From Bacillota bacterium (GTDB taxonomy: Bacteria > Bacillota > Clostridia > Christensenellales > Aristaeellaceae): a stretch of DNA of 64,000 nt. Made by a program: the position numbers and the translations under genes. The stretch spans positions 1 through 64,000 of the forward strand of contig JAEZQK010000055.1 in the NCBI GenBank assembly GCA_023413135.1, read 5' to 3'. Shown here in pieces: positions 8,334 through 16,623 of the stretch (the stretch's first letter is position 1; each line of letters starts with the position of its first letter). A model generated the notes under the pieces. That model ran no database searches and was not told the origin of the DNA. It saw only the letters and a program-made list of their open reading frames with translations.

Positions 8334-10028
8334 TCAGCTACGCTTTTGCCTGACCACGATCTTCGTATATGCGTTGAGCTTGCTCTCTATGGAGACTTCT
8401 CCCTGGCCGCCGGTTAAGGCGCGGACGCGGCTGATGACATTCTTCAAACCATACCCACTTTTGGATACTTCCCCATCCCCGCGCAAAATTGCCTGGATCG
8501 TCTCCTCCGTCATGCCGTTGCCGTCGTCCTCCACCACCAGGTAATAATCCGTCTCGTCATAATAGGTGTAGATGGTTACGTTCAGCGGCGCGCCGCTCTC
8601 CCTGCGCCCATGGTAGACGGCGTTTTCCACCAGCGGCTGCAACGTAAGCTTCACCGTGCGCTGGGTCAGCAATTCCTCCTCAATGTCCATGTGCACATTC
8701 AGTTCATCGCCATAGCGCAGCTTTTGCAGGTAGATGTAGGCACTTAACTGCCCTACCTCATCTGACACAGTGGCCTGGTTTTCATCCAGTGACAGGCCGT
8801 AACGAAGGAACAGCGCCAGATTTTCCACCGCCTCCGCCAGTGCCTTCTTGTCATCCTGCCTGGAAAGCCACTTGATGGAGGAAAGGGCATTGAACAGGAA
8901 ATGGGAGTTGATCTGCGCCCTCAGTGCCGATATCTCGGCCACGCGCTTCAATTCGTTAATGTCATTGATCTCATGAATGAGCTGGCGGATCTTTTGCCGC
9001 GTGTCCTCCACCTCATCCGAAAGGATTTTGAACTCATCCTTCCCGTCCATTTGAAGATTCTGCGTAAGATCGCCGTTGCTGATGAAGGCGATCTTCTCCT
9101 GCAATTGCCCAAGGCGGCGGTTCATGCGTGTGGAAATGGAGCGCGCAAACAGCAGCGCGGCAGCCATCACGGCCAGGATCACCGGAAAAAGCTGGCCGTA
9201 CATTTTCCAAAAGCCCTGCTCCAGATATCCGGTGCTGGTGCGTATGGCTACCGTCCAGTTGAGCGGCAGGCTTGTCTCCGCAAATTCCAGCGTGTTTTCC
9301 CCCTTCGCCGGCATCGGCACCTGCGTGCCAAGCCGGGGCGCCCACTTATTCAAGTACAAAAGGCGGCGGAATTCCTCACGGCCGGAGTCGGATAAAAGCA
9401 TGCCGTTATTTAAAAGGAGGATTCGGTTACCCGTCTTTTCCTCATTGAAAAAGCCGTACAGCTCCGTTTCATAAATGCAAAGCTCCAGAAAGTAAGTGTG
9501 GTCCCGGTTTGTTTGATAGGCCTTCTTGAACAGGGAAAACACCTTTTCGTTCCGGCTGTTCAAATAGGCTCCGGTCCACAGCTCATTGTTTTGATAGGCA
9601 CGCTTCCCCGGTACAAACTCAGTAAAAATCAGATGCCCCGCATTTTTCAAAACATCGTCTTCCCGAAACATACCGTCCATGTACACACGCACGCCGCGTA
9701 CCTTGCCGGCATTCAAGTTGATAAACTCCGCCGCCTTGCGCTCTACAAGCTGCTCCACCTGCAGCCTGTCGCCCCGCTCCATGGCCGCGATCAGCTCATG
9801 ATCCGACAGCAAAAGCTCCAGGTAGGAGCTGTAGTTGTCCATTTTGTTTTCCAGGTTGATGGCAATCTGCCGCGCCTGGGTGCGCACGGTGAGCTCCGCC
9901 TGATCCCGATAGCTGGTTTTCAAAATGAACTGCAAAAGCTGCATGATCACCAATACCAAAAAGGCAATGACGATCACGAAATAGATGGAAATCTGTGTTT
10001 TGAACTTTAAGTTATGCAGGATGCTCAT
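8334..10028 (-). CDS. Sensor histidine kinase, YesM family
   Basis: A 564-residue membrane sensor. It has an N-terminal transmembrane segment (about residues 13-35), a large extracellular sensing domain, a second membrane segment near residues 278-295 (FPVILAVMAAALLFA), a HAMP linker, and a HisKA_7TM-like phosphoacceptor stretch INSHFLFNALSSIKWL in which His is followed by FLFN as in the LytS/YesM class. The HATPase N and G boxes appear as LVENAVYHG and VEDDGNGM/GYGLKNV. It senses an extracellular carbohydrate or the loaded binding protein and phosphorylates the adjacent YesN-type regulator. It overlaps that gene by 17 bp. Gene order regulator-kinase-transporter is classical for this system. 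Confidence 0.93.
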   Translation of the reverse strand: MSILHNLKFKTQISIYFVIVIAFLVLVIMQLLQFILKTSYRDQAELTVRTQARQIAINLENKMDNYSSYLELLLSDHELIAAMERGDRLQVEQLVERKAAEFINLNAGKVRGVRVYMDGMFREDDVLKNAGHLIFTEFVPGKRAYQNNELWTGAYLNSRNEKVFSLFKKAYQTNRDHTYFLELCIYETELYGFFNEEKTGNRILLLNNGMLLSDSGREEFRRLLYLNKWAPRLGTQVPMPAKGENTLEFAETSLPLNWTVAIRTSTGYLEQGFWKMYGQLFPVILAVMAAALLFARSISTRMNRRLGQLQEKIAFISNGDLTQNLQMDGKDEFKILSDEVEDTRQKIRQLIHEINDINELKRVAEISALRAQINSHFLFNALSSIKWLSRQDDKKALAEAVENLALFLRYGLSLDENQATVSDEVGQLSAYIYLQKLRYGDELNVHMDIEEELLTQRTVKLTLQPLVENAVYHGRRESGAPLNVTIYTYYDETDYYLVVEDDGNGMTEETIQAILRGDGEVSKSGYGLKNVISRVRALTGGQGEVSIESKLNAYTKIVVRQKRS

Positions 10029-11262
10029 GACATTTTACCGCGGCCGAAAGCTTTTGCCGGTATTCGCTGGGCGTAATGCCGCGCTCTTTTTTAAAAATGG
10101 TATGGAAATACGTGATATTTTCGTACCCGCACATCATGGCGATGTCCCCTATCTGCATCAATGGATTTTGCAAAAGCTCCTCCGCTTTTTGCAATCGCAC
10201 CTGGGTCAGGTACCGGCCGATGCTCATTTTGCGAATGGCCTTGAAGGTGGCGCCGATATAGTTGGGCGTGAAATGGATCATTCTGGCAATGGACTCGATC
10301 GTCAGGGACATGTTGTAATGATCGTGGATGATGGACTCGATCTCCTCCACAATCTGCTGGCGGCTCTTTTTCTTTTCATTTTTGTCTACCGCTGTTTGCG
10401 GCATAGGCCAGGCGCTGTCCCGCAGGATGCGTTCATGCAGCTCTGCGGGGCCTACAGGCTGTTCATTTTCATAGGCGCTTTCGATCTGAACGCCTTCGCA
10501 TGCTCTTTCCAAAAATAACTGCCCCAGCTGCTTTTTGAAGCTTTCCATGGTATGTTCCTCTACCGGTTCGGAAAACAAAGCGATGGTGATCATGACTCCG
10601 GCGTTTATGCATACATTGATGCAGCGGCTGCACATTTGCCCGCACTTTCGGTTAAACACATCCATGGCAGAATCGATGAGCCGGGACTTTTTTGCATCAT
10701 AAAAGCTCAAAAGCAGGCACAGGTGAACGGTGGGCGTGCAAAGCCATTCCAGATCCAAATTTGCGGCATCCTCCAAATTCACGGGCATGCCGGTTAAGAG
10801 CCTGTTCACCAGCGCCTGCCGGGCCAGATTCATGCTGATCCTGTAGTTGTTCTGAATGCGGTTGTACAGCTTCTGCTCCAGCGCCTTCTGCGTCATCTCA
10901 TCCGCAGCGCGCTTCACTGTCTGCAATAGCTCCGCCTCGTTGATGGGCTTGGTGATATAGGCAAACACGTTCAGGTTCACAGCTTGCTTGGCGTATTCAA
11001 AATCATCATAAGAACTGACAAACAATATCTTGATCTCCGGCGCAAAGCTGCGTATGCGCCGCGACATTTCTATACCGTCCATCACGGGCATCTTCACGTC
11101 CGCCAGCACGATATCGGGATGCAATTCCATGACTTTCGTAAGTCCCTGTGAGCCGTTGGCAGCCTCACCAATGATCTGTACGCCGATCAAGTTCCAGTCG
11201 ATGCAGTTTTTCAGCGATGTGCGCTCAAAGCTTTCATCTTCCACCAGCACCATGGTCGCCAC
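10012..11262 (-). CDS. Response regulator with AraC DNA-binding domain, YesN family
   Basis: A 416-residue regulator. The receiver domain covers residues 3-120 with phosphoacceptor Asp in DIVLADVKMPVMDG and Lys in YITKPI. A middle linker contains an YSIRK-like helical region, and two AraC helix-turn-helix motifs lie at the C-terminus (LTIESIARMIHFTPNYIGATFK, then MQIGDIAMMCGYENITYFHTIFKKERGITPSEYR). The start is uncertain: a GTG at 11262 behind GGGGGGA is preferred, while ATGs at 11280 and 11253 are alternatives. It is expected to activate the downstream transport/GH30 operon when phosphorylated by the YesM partner. Confidence 0.92.
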   Translation of the reverse strand: MATMVLVEDESFERTSLKNCIDWNLIGVQIIGEAANGSQGLTKVMELHPDIVLADVKMPVMDGIEMSRRIRSFAPEIKILFVSSYDDFEYAKQAVNLNVFAYITKPINEAELLQTVKRAADEMTQKALEQKLYNRIQNNYRISMNLARQALVNRLLTGMPVNLEDAANLDLEWLCTPTVHLCLLLSFYDAKKSRLIDSAMDVFNRKCGQMCSRCINVCINAGVMITIALFSEPVEEHTMESFKKQLGQLFLERACEGVQIESAYENEQPVGPAELHERILRDSAWPMPQTAVDKNEKKKSRQQIVEEIESIIHDHYNMSLTIESIARMIHFTPNYIGATFKAIRKMSIGRYLTQVRLQKAEELLQNPLMQIGDIAMMCGYENITYFHTIFKKERGITPSEYRQKLSAAVKCHEHPA

Positions 11263-11356
11263 GGCCATCCCCCCATTCATGGAAGAGCGTATACAATTTA
11301 CGTTTCATAAGTAGCATGATTATAGCATCTGGTTTCATGAATGTAAATATAACAAG

Positions 11357-11384
11357 GGCCGCAAACCCGTTGAGGTTTGCGGCC
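11357..11384 (-). terminator. Terminator of the DUF3298 gene
   Basis: A perfect 11-bp stem, GGCCGCAAACC with GGTTTGCGGCC, and a 6-nt loop in the gap after the DUF3298 gene. On the minus strand it is followed by CTTGTTATATTT. It also separates this gene from the YesN regulator transcript. Confidence 0.75.
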
Positions 11385-11409
11385 ATTATATGGAAAACGT
11401 TATTACAGA

Positions 11410-12168
11410 TCAGCCCTTTGGCAATTCGTTTATCAGTTCCGCCGGAGAAAACGGGAACGTGAGCAGGCCCGCCGCGCCGCTGGCAATCGTGGAAGGCTGG
11501 ACAAAGAACACAATATTTCCCTGGTCATCCAGGTAAAAATCGCTTTCCGGATAAAATTCCGAAAACAGGTTTTCTTCCGTCAATTCCTCAAAATACTCCA
11601 CGGTTCCCGTCTGCATCTGCTCCACAATGATATCCCATACCAGCCGGTAGACTGTATCGACGAGGTTCGTCGCATCCACCTCATCCGAAAAACCCAGTAC
11701 GGCCGGCAGCGTGATAAGGCCGCCAGCGTTATCCCCGGCCCTGGCGAACACGTTGGACGCAATGGTCTGGGATTCGGCTACGCCCATGAATTCCTCCTTA
11801 AAAAGCACGACCGAGAAAAAATCATCCGTATTGGCGGTCACCTGATAGCTTATATGCATGTAGGCGGAAATTCCTGCATCCATGTTCCCGCCGGCCTGCT
11901 CGTACAGCATTGGGGCGGTTTCCTGCAAAAGATCATCCGCCATTTCCTGGTAGTAGATATTGATGTTTTTATCCGGTTCCGTTTCCGGCACAATCTGCGG
12001 ATAGGCGTAGGTGAGCAGGAACTTGGCGTTATCCACCGTGCTTCCATCAGGATAGGCCGCTTCCCCCACCAGGGACTGGCCCAGCGTAAGCGGCTGGGCC
12101 GAAGCGGGCAATGTGAACGCGGACAGAAGCAAGATCAAAACGGCAAGAAAGCTGATTCCTTTTTTCAT
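11410..12168 (-). CDS. Secreted DUF3298 (RsiV-like) protein
   Basis: A 252-residue secreted protein. It has a signal peptide MKKGISFLAVLILLLSAFTLPASA with cleavage after ASA. The C-terminal half matches the DUF3298 pattern seen in RsiV and related proteins: a strand FYLDDQGNIVFFVQPSTIASGAAG followed by FPFSPAEL. In RsiV that domain binds lysozyme, but here no cytoplasmic anti-sigma region or membrane anchor is present and no sigma factor is adjacent, so an anti-sigma role is unlikely. The ATG at 12168 was chosen because GGAGGAAATTT precedes it. It is probably monocistronic. The function is unknown. Confidence 0.75.
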   Translation of the reverse strand: MKKGISFLAVLILLLSAFTLPASAQPLTLGQSLVGEAAYPDGSTVDNAKFLLTYAYPQIVPETEPDKNINIYYQEMADDLLQETAPMLYEQAGGNMDAGISAYMHISYQVTANTDDFFSVVLFKEEFMGVAESQTIASNVFARAGDNAGGLITLPAVLGFSDEVDATNLVDTVYRLVWDIIVEQMQTGTVEYFEELTEENLFSEFYPESDFYLDDQGNIVFFVQPSTIASGAAGLLTFPFSPAELINELPKG

Positions 12169-12273
12169 AAATTTCCTCCCCGGGCGCATGGCCCGCCGAA
12201 GCTTAAAAAATATCCGGTGTCAGAATAGAGCCTTTCCTTCAACAAACGCATCAAATGCCCAAAAGCATCCCGC

Positions 12274-13125
12274 TTACGGGGCCGGGCGGTACTCCGATGC
12301 GCTGATCGCCGCGATGTTCCCCTCGCCTACCGCCTTGGCAATCTGCAGGGGATGGCCGGTACAGTCGCCGGCAGCGTAGATGCCGGGCAGATTGGTTTCC
12401 ATGATGCGGTTGACGGGGATGAAAGCGCCTTCCGTTTTCAGCCCCGGCAGCAGCTGATCGATAGCCACCGCGGGGCGGAAAACAAACACGCCCGCCGCGT
12501 TATGAAGCCCCTTGTCGGTAACGACCGCCAGGCCGCTTTCCGCTTCCCTGATCTGGACCGGCTTTTCGCCAAAGACCTTTACACGGCCGTCCAAGCCCTT
12601 TGTATCATGCCTTTTGAGCGGGAAATAGATCAGTTCCTCCGCCAGGTCGGCCAGGAAGTTGGCCTCATGCAGGCCCTGTTCACCGCTGGATAAAACCGCC
12701 ACCTTCTTGCCGCGGTAGAACATGCCATCGCAGGTGCCGCAATAGCTCACGCCCCGGCCCAGGTATTCCGCTTCTCCGGGGAGTGGCTTTGGCCGGGCGG
12801 CGCCCATGGCCAAAATAACCGTCTTGGCTTCGATAACCTCGTTTTCCGCCAGCAAAAGAAAGCTGCTCCCGTTTTCCATGATCTGCCGTACCACCGCTCT
12901 TTGCAGGCCGGCACCCATTTCGATGGCCTGGTGTTCAAACGCGTCCAGCATCTTTTTCCCGCTGATGCCCGGCATGCCCGGGTAGTTTTCCACCTTATCC
13001 GCCTTATATAGCCAGGTGCTTTCCTCCGCCGGGGAAAACACACAAACCTCCTGGTTGCGCATCCTGGCCGTAATAGCAGCGGACCATCCGGCAGGGCCGC
13101 CGCCCACAATGGCAATATCCAGCAA
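12274..13125 (-). CDS. Thioredoxin-reductase-like flavoprotein with a degenerate NADPH site
   Basis: A 283-residue flavoprotein of the thioredoxin reductase fold. FAD binding is shown by GGGPAGWSAAITA near the N-terminus, the C-terminal GIYAAGDCTG, and LAMGAA in the middle. The redox pair is Cys-Gly-Thr-Cys-Asp (SYCGTCDG). The second Rossmann motif, normally GGGNSA, reads SSGEQG, and the NADPH-phosphate-binding HRR motif is missing, so NADPH is probably not the electron donor. Ferredoxin-dependent flavin thioredoxin reductases of Clostridia show the same loss. The start is a TTG at 13125 behind AAGGAGG; the longer frame to 13191 lacks a binding site. No thioredoxin gene adjoins it. Confidence 0.85.
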   Translation of the reverse strand: MLDIAIVGGGPAGWSAAITARMRNQEVCVFSPAEESTWLYKADKVENYPGMPGISGKKMLDAFEHQAIEMGAGLQRAVVRQIMENGSSFLLLAENEVIEAKTVILAMGAARPKPLPGEAEYLGRGVSYCGTCDGMFYRGKKVAVLSSGEQGLHEANFLADLAEELIYFPLKRHDTKGLDGRVKVFGEKPVQIREAESGLAVVTDKGLHNAAGVFVFRPAVAIDQLLPGLKTEGAFIPVNRIMETNLPGIYAAGDCTGHPLQIAKAVGEGNIAAISASEYRPAP

Positions 13126-13178
13126 AGCCGTTTCCTCCTTCGAGTTTCTACTGATCAAAATAGCAGCATCCGCCATGC

Positions 13179-13207
13179 TTGTCAATCCCATTTTGAAGGC
13201 TTATAAT
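13179..13207 (+). promoter_or_regulatory. Promoter of the lactate-racemase-like gene
   Basis: TTGTCA (13179-13184), a 17-bp spacer and a perfect TATAAT (13202-13207), 43 bp before the ATG of the downstream gene. It matches the vegetative sigma consensus. Confidence 0.8.
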
Positions 13208-13250
13208 GGAATCAGCCCCATTTCATCAGCGATAAGGCGCAAAGGAGTAT

Positions 13251-14519
13251 ATGGTGAATACGATTGCGTTTACATCCAAAGAGCGGCCCATCTCCATGGA
13301 AGAAGTCTCCGGGTGCCTTGCTCAATTGCTGAAACAGCATCCGGCACTCAAAAAAGTACTCGTCATCCCGCCGGACATCACACGCTTTTATTCCATGGCC
13401 GGCCTTATTACGCAAAAAATTTACCACGAGCTGTGCAGCCATGTACAGGTGGATATTCTTCCCGCCACCGGCACCCATATCCCCATGACAGAAGAAGAAA
13501 TCAGGTGTATGTTCGGCGATATTCCTCTGGAATGCTTCCTTATCCATAACTGGCGAACCGATACGGTGATGCTGGGCACTGTTCCTGCGGAATTCGTCAG
13601 CCGTGTTTCCAACGGCCTGTTTGAAACGGACATCGGTGTAGAGGTCAACAGAAGGCTGTTCGAGGGTGGCTATGACCTGATCCTGTCCATCGGCCAGGTG
13701 GTGCCACACGAAGTGGCAGGCATGGCCAACTACAGCAAAAATATTTTTGTAGGCGTAGGCGGCCGGCAAATGATCAACAAGACCCACATGCTGGGGGCCG
13801 TCTGCGGTGCAGAGGCGGCGCTGGGCAATGATCACGCTCCGGTACGGGAGGTCTTTGACTATGCCCAGGAGCGGTTCTTGCGTGATTTGCCCCTCCTCTA
13901 TATTCTGACTGTGGTCAACAAAACCGGGGAAGATGTGAATCTGCACGGTTTATATATCGGCGATCAGCGGGATGCTTTTGAACGGGCGGTGAAATTATCC
14001 CAGGAGCTCAATATCAATTATCTGGACCGCCCCGCCAAAAAGGTGGTGGCCTACATGGAGCCGGAGGAATACCGCTCCACCTGGGTGGGCAACAAGGCCA
14101 TCTACCGTACCAGAATGATTGTAGCCGACGGCGGGGAGCTGGTCGTTCTCGCGCCGGGAATTCAAACCTTCGGTGAGAACGAGGAAGTGGACCAGGCTAT
14201 CCGCGTTTATGGCTATACGGGTACCCGGCGCATTCTTGATTTATATAAGCAAGGCGTCTTTGAAAACCTGCTGATGGTATCGGCCCACCTGATTCATGGC
14301 TCATCGGATGGACGCTTTAAGATCACCTACGCCACCGATCCCAAGCTATTATCCAAGGAAGAAGTGGAAAGCGTTGGCTTTGCGCATATGGATATTCGGG
14401 AAGCCATGCGCCGGTATGATCCCAGGGTACTTAAAAACGGTTGGAACACCCTGCCGGATGGGGAAGAAATTTACTATGTGGACGCGCCGGGCCTGGGTCT
14501 GTGGAAATGCCGGGGTTAA
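13251..14519 (+). CDS. LarA-family protein (nickel-pincer racemase-like, DUF2088)
   Basis: A 422-residue LarA homologue. The family landmarks are visible: PPDITRF, ATGTHIPMTEEE with the catalytic-type His, GQVVPHEVAGMANYSKNIFVG in which His and the lysine that anchors the nickel-pincer cofactor occur, and INKTHMLGA. LarA enzymes racemise lactate or epimerise other 2-hydroxy acids such as malate or gluconate derivatives. The cofactor builders LarB, LarC and LarE are not in the window and would have to be encoded elsewhere. Start ATG behind AAGGAGT; the next codon is GTG. A strong promoter precedes it and a terminator follows, so it is a single-gene unit. The substrate is uncertain. Confidence 0.85.
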   Translation: MVNTIAFTSKERPISMEEVSGCLAQLLKQHPALKKVLVIPPDITRFYSMAGLITQKIYHELCSHVQVDILPATGTHIPMTEEEIRCMFGDIPLECFLIHNWRTDTVMLGTVPAEFVSRVSNGLFETDIGVEVNRRLFEGGYDLILSIGQVVPHEVAGMANYSKNIFVGVGGRQMINKTHMLGAVCGAEAALGNDHAPVREVFDYAQERFLRDLPLLYILTVVNKTGEDVNLHGLYIGDQRDAFERAVKLSQELNINYLDRPAKKVVAYMEPEEYRSTWVGNKAIYRTRMIVADGGELVVLAPGIQTFGENEEVDQAIRVYGYTGTRRILDLYKQGVFENLLMVSAHLIHGSSDGRFKITYATDPKLLSKEEVESVGFAHMDIREAMRRYDPRVLKNGWNTLPDGEEIYYVDAPGLGLWKCRG

Positions 14520-14544
14520 TGAACACTGCTTCTAAGAGAGTATA

Positions 14545-14570
14545 AAAGGCGCCGGAAGGCGCTTTTTTCT
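14545..14570 (+). terminator. Terminator after the LarA-like gene
   Basis: A GCGCC/GGCGC stem with a GGAA tetraloop, extended by A-T pairs, and a run of six T. Confidence 0.8.
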
Positions 14571-14626
14571 TGGAATATGTGCATTCGTACCTGTGCATAC
14601 TGCCTTGCGAAGGGAGAGCAGGCATC

Positions 14627-15055
14627 ATGAACGGAAACGCGGAGCTTCTGAACTTTATCTATCAAAACGCGCAGATGGGTGTTATCACCATCGACCAATT
14701 GATTTACATTGTGGAGGACGAAGATTTCAAGGCCCATCTGTCTGCCCAGTTGGATGAATACCGCAGCATTTTTTCCGAGGCGAAAGAGCTGTTGAACAAA
14801 AACGGCCACGAAGAAAAAGGGATCAGTACCTGTTCCAAGATCAAAACATATATATCAGTCCGCATTCAAACGGCCTGCGATGCTACGCCTTCCCATGTGG
14901 CCGAGATGCTGATCATAGGCAGCAATATGGGTATTCTGGACGCCATCAAAAACCTGAAAAGGTATGAGGATACCGAAGAAGACATCCGTAACCTGATGAA
15001 AAGGCTGCTGGCGTTTGAAGAAGAAAATGTGCAGCAGTTGAAGGATTTTCTATAA
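14627..15055 (+). CDS. Conserved helical protein of unknown function
   Basis: A 142-residue, all-helical, soluble protein that I do not assign to a named family with certainty. It starts MNGNAELLNFIYQNAQMGV and contains the charged helix KAHLSAQLDEYRSIFSEAKELL and a C-terminal helix EDIRNLMKRLLAFEEENV. The layout suggests a four-helix, ferritin-like bundle resembling small DUF2383-type proteins, but no metal-ligand pattern is obvious. The ATG at 14627 was chosen for AAGGGAGAGCA upstream. It has its own terminator and stands alone. The function is unknown. Confidence 0.7.
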   Translation: MNGNAELLNFIYQNAQMGVITIDQLIYIVEDEDFKAHLSAQLDEYRSIFSEAKELLNKNGHEEKGISTCSKIKTYISVRIQTACDATPSHVAEMLIIGSNMGILDAIKNLKRYEDTEEDIRNLMKRLLAFEEENVQQLKDFL

Positions 15056-15111
15056 AACATTTGGAGCGGAAATCTGCACACAGCCCACTTTGCAAAGTAT
15101 TGCATGTTTTC

Positions 15112-15139
15112 GAGAAGCGATTGACAGCTTCTCTTTTTT
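15112..15139 (+). terminator. Terminator after the helical protein gene
   Basis: A perfect 7-bp stem GAGAAGC/GCTTCTC with an 8-nt loop and six T. Confidence 0.85.
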
Positions 15140-15188
15140 ATGTAAATGCAATTTGAATCTCCTTCCTGATACTGCATACCTTTATGCC

Positions 15189-15217
15189 TTGACCCATTAG
15201 CCTAGCTGTGGTATGAT
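15189..15217 (+). promoter_or_regulatory. Promoter of the methyltransferase gene
   Basis: TTGACC (15189-15194), a 17-bp spacer and TATGAT (15212-15217). Confidence 0.7.
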
Positions 15218-15251
15218 GCGTTCAATTCTTTCGAAATGGAGGTGGCCTTTC

Positions 15252-15356
15252 ATGTCAAACCAGCAAGAGCAAGCCCAAGGCGAGCCCGGTCAACAGCGAT
15301 ATTTGAAATATGAAAGGAGTCGCCTCCATGAGCAATGGGATTGCGAAATCTATTGA
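15252..15356 (+). CDS. Possible 34-residue leader peptide
   Basis: A short frame opening with ATG at 15252 behind a strong GGAGGTGG site and running to TGA at 15354-15356. It overlaps the start of the methyltransferase gene in another frame. The product begins MSNQQEQAQGEPGQQ, is very hydrophilic and resembles nothing known to me. It may be a translated leader that couples to the methyltransferase, or it may be chance. The support is only the ribosome binding site and the promoter just upstream. Confidence 0.3.
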   Translation: MSNQQEQAQGEPGQQRYLKYERSRLHEQWDCEIY

Positions 15357-16179
15357 CCCGGAAGTGTTGGCCTTGTACAATTCCGGGGCTGAAAAAAATC
15401 GCTTGCGCTCTGATCTGGGCCTGATCGAGTTTGCGCGCACCTGCGAGCTGCTGCTCGAGAAGCTTCCACCTGCCCCCGCTGTGGTGTACGACATCGGCGG
15501 TGGATATGGCGAATACTCCTGGTGGCTCGCATCGCGCGGGTATCAGGTTCACCTGTTCGACCTTTCGGAGAAGAACATCGAAATGGCGTGCGAATTGGGC
15601 GCAGAATACCCGGGCGCGCGCCTGGCCGGAATGCATGTTGCGGATGCCCGCAGCATACCGCTTGCCAGTGAAAGCGCGGACGCGGTTTTGCTGTTCGGGC
15701 CGTTGTACCACATCATGGAGAAGCAGGAACGCCATCTTGCGCTCGAGGAATGCAGGAGGCTGCTGAAACCGGGAGGCGTCTTGTTTGCTGCCGGGATCAC
15801 ACGCTATGCCACGCTTCTTTGGGCAACCACCACTTATGGCACAACCAACGAGCTGATTGGCGAGCCGGAGTTCATGGAAATGGTTGAGCATGAACTAAAA
15901 ACCGGCCAGCATATCAGAAACCCCAAATCCTCATACGGGGGCATGGGGCGCTCGTTCTTTTGCCTGCCCAAAGAGTTGGGGGAAGAAATCGAATCAGCAG
16001 GATTTCGTAATGCCGACGTGCGCGGCGTAATCGGCCCTGCATGGCTTGTCCCTAACCTTACGGAGCAGTGGAAAGATGAAGCGCGCAGAAAACACATCAT
16101 GCGCATCGTGCGGCTGACCGAAAAGGAGGAAGCCCTCTTGGGGCTAAGTACGCATATCGTGGCCATTGCGGTCAAGTAA
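15328..16179 (+). CDS. Class I SAM-dependent methyltransferase
   Basis: A 283-residue methyltransferase with a Rossmann SAM-binding domain. Motif I is VYDIGGGYGEYSWWLA near residue 50; the acidic end of strand 2 is VHLFDLSEKNI; motif III-type PGGVLFAAGI occurs further on. The C-terminal part (FCLPKELGEEIESAGF, RGVIGPAW) is typical of small-molecule methyltransferases of the UbiE/BioC-like type. The ATG at 15328 follows AAAGGAG; a start at 15310 lies inside that site. It is single, and its substrate is unknown. Closely related genes often sit beside resistance or stress genes, but nothing here defines a partner. Confidence 0.85.
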   Translation: MSNGIAKSIDPEVLALYNSGAEKNRLRSDLGLIEFARTCELLLEKLPPAPAVVYDIGGGYGEYSWWLASRGYQVHLFDLSEKNIEMACELGAEYPGARLAGMHVADARSIPLASESADAVLLFGPLYHIMEKQERHLALEECRRLLKPGGVLFAAGITRYATLLWATTTYGTTNELIGEPEFMEMVEHELKTGQHIRNPKSSYGGMGRSFFCLPKELGEEIESAGFRNADVRGVIGPAWLVPNLTEQWKDEARRKHIMRIVRLTEKEEALLGLSTHIVAIAVK

Positions 16180-16300
16180 TTTTACTTTACCTTTTTATGC
16201 CATAGGCATTCGCTGCAATATCCGCCCGCCGGATATTGCAACGAATGCACAAATGCCTAGATCCAATAGATTTCTTCCAAGGATTTAATGTTTTTTGGGA

Positions 16301-16329
16301 TTGACAAGCCTCGTCAGCTGTGATATTAT
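16301..16329 (+). promoter_or_regulatory. Promoter of the tRNA-Val gene
   Basis: A perfect TTGACA (16301-16306), a 17-bp spacer and TATTAT (16324-16329), about 85 bp before the tRNA. Confidence 0.8.
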
Positions 16330-16417
16330 GGGTTGCGTCGCCGGTGATGACGAAGCAAATACTTCTCAAATCCGGCCAAAAAACCCCCACCGTTTGCCAA
16401 AACGGATTGTGGATTAT

Positions 16418-16493
16418 GGTCTGTTGGCTCAGTTGGTAGAGCACATCGTTCACATCGATGGGGTCACTGGTTCGAGTCCAGTACAGACCACCA
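16418..16493 (+). tRNA. tRNA-Val (anticodon CAC)
   Basis: A 76-nt cloverleaf. The acceptor is GGTCTGT with ACAGACC, the D arm GCTC/GAGC with loop AGTTGGTA, and the anticodon stem CATCG/CGATG with loop TTCACAT, so anticodon CAC for GUG codons. The T arm is ACTGG/CCAGT with loop TTCGAGT. A discriminator A and an encoded CCA follow. All stems pair fully. The 3' half is repeated at 19583-19633. Confidence 0.95.
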
Positions 16494-16495
16494 AA
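16445..16495 (+). repeat. Direct repeat, left copy (tRNA-Val 3' half)
   Basis: These 51 bp, from the anticodon stem through the CCA end, recur at 19583-19633 with 48 identical positions. Together they bracket a 3.1-kb block of five genes, as attL/attR sites of a tRNA-targeting element would. Confidence 0.8.
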
Positions 16496-16523
16496 AAACC
16501 GCCCAATATGGACGGTTTTTTAT
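16494..16523 (+). terminator. Terminator of the tRNA-Val gene
   Basis: AAAACCGCCC, a short AATAT loop and GGACGGTTTTTT form a stem with one mismatch, ending in a T run. Confidence 0.75.
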
Positions 16524-16623
16524 TGCACATCTAATAAGTTTTGCCGGGTGCATGGCGGGTGCATCTTTACGCGAGAAAGCTGATTGGTTCCTGATTACGC
16601 AGCATATCGGGGTGCCATTTCTA

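Noticed and set aside
11377..12228. Plus-strand open frame of 283 codons opposite the DUF3298 gene
   Set aside because: Antisense to a gene with signal peptide, domain and good start; product is basic and unlike any family.
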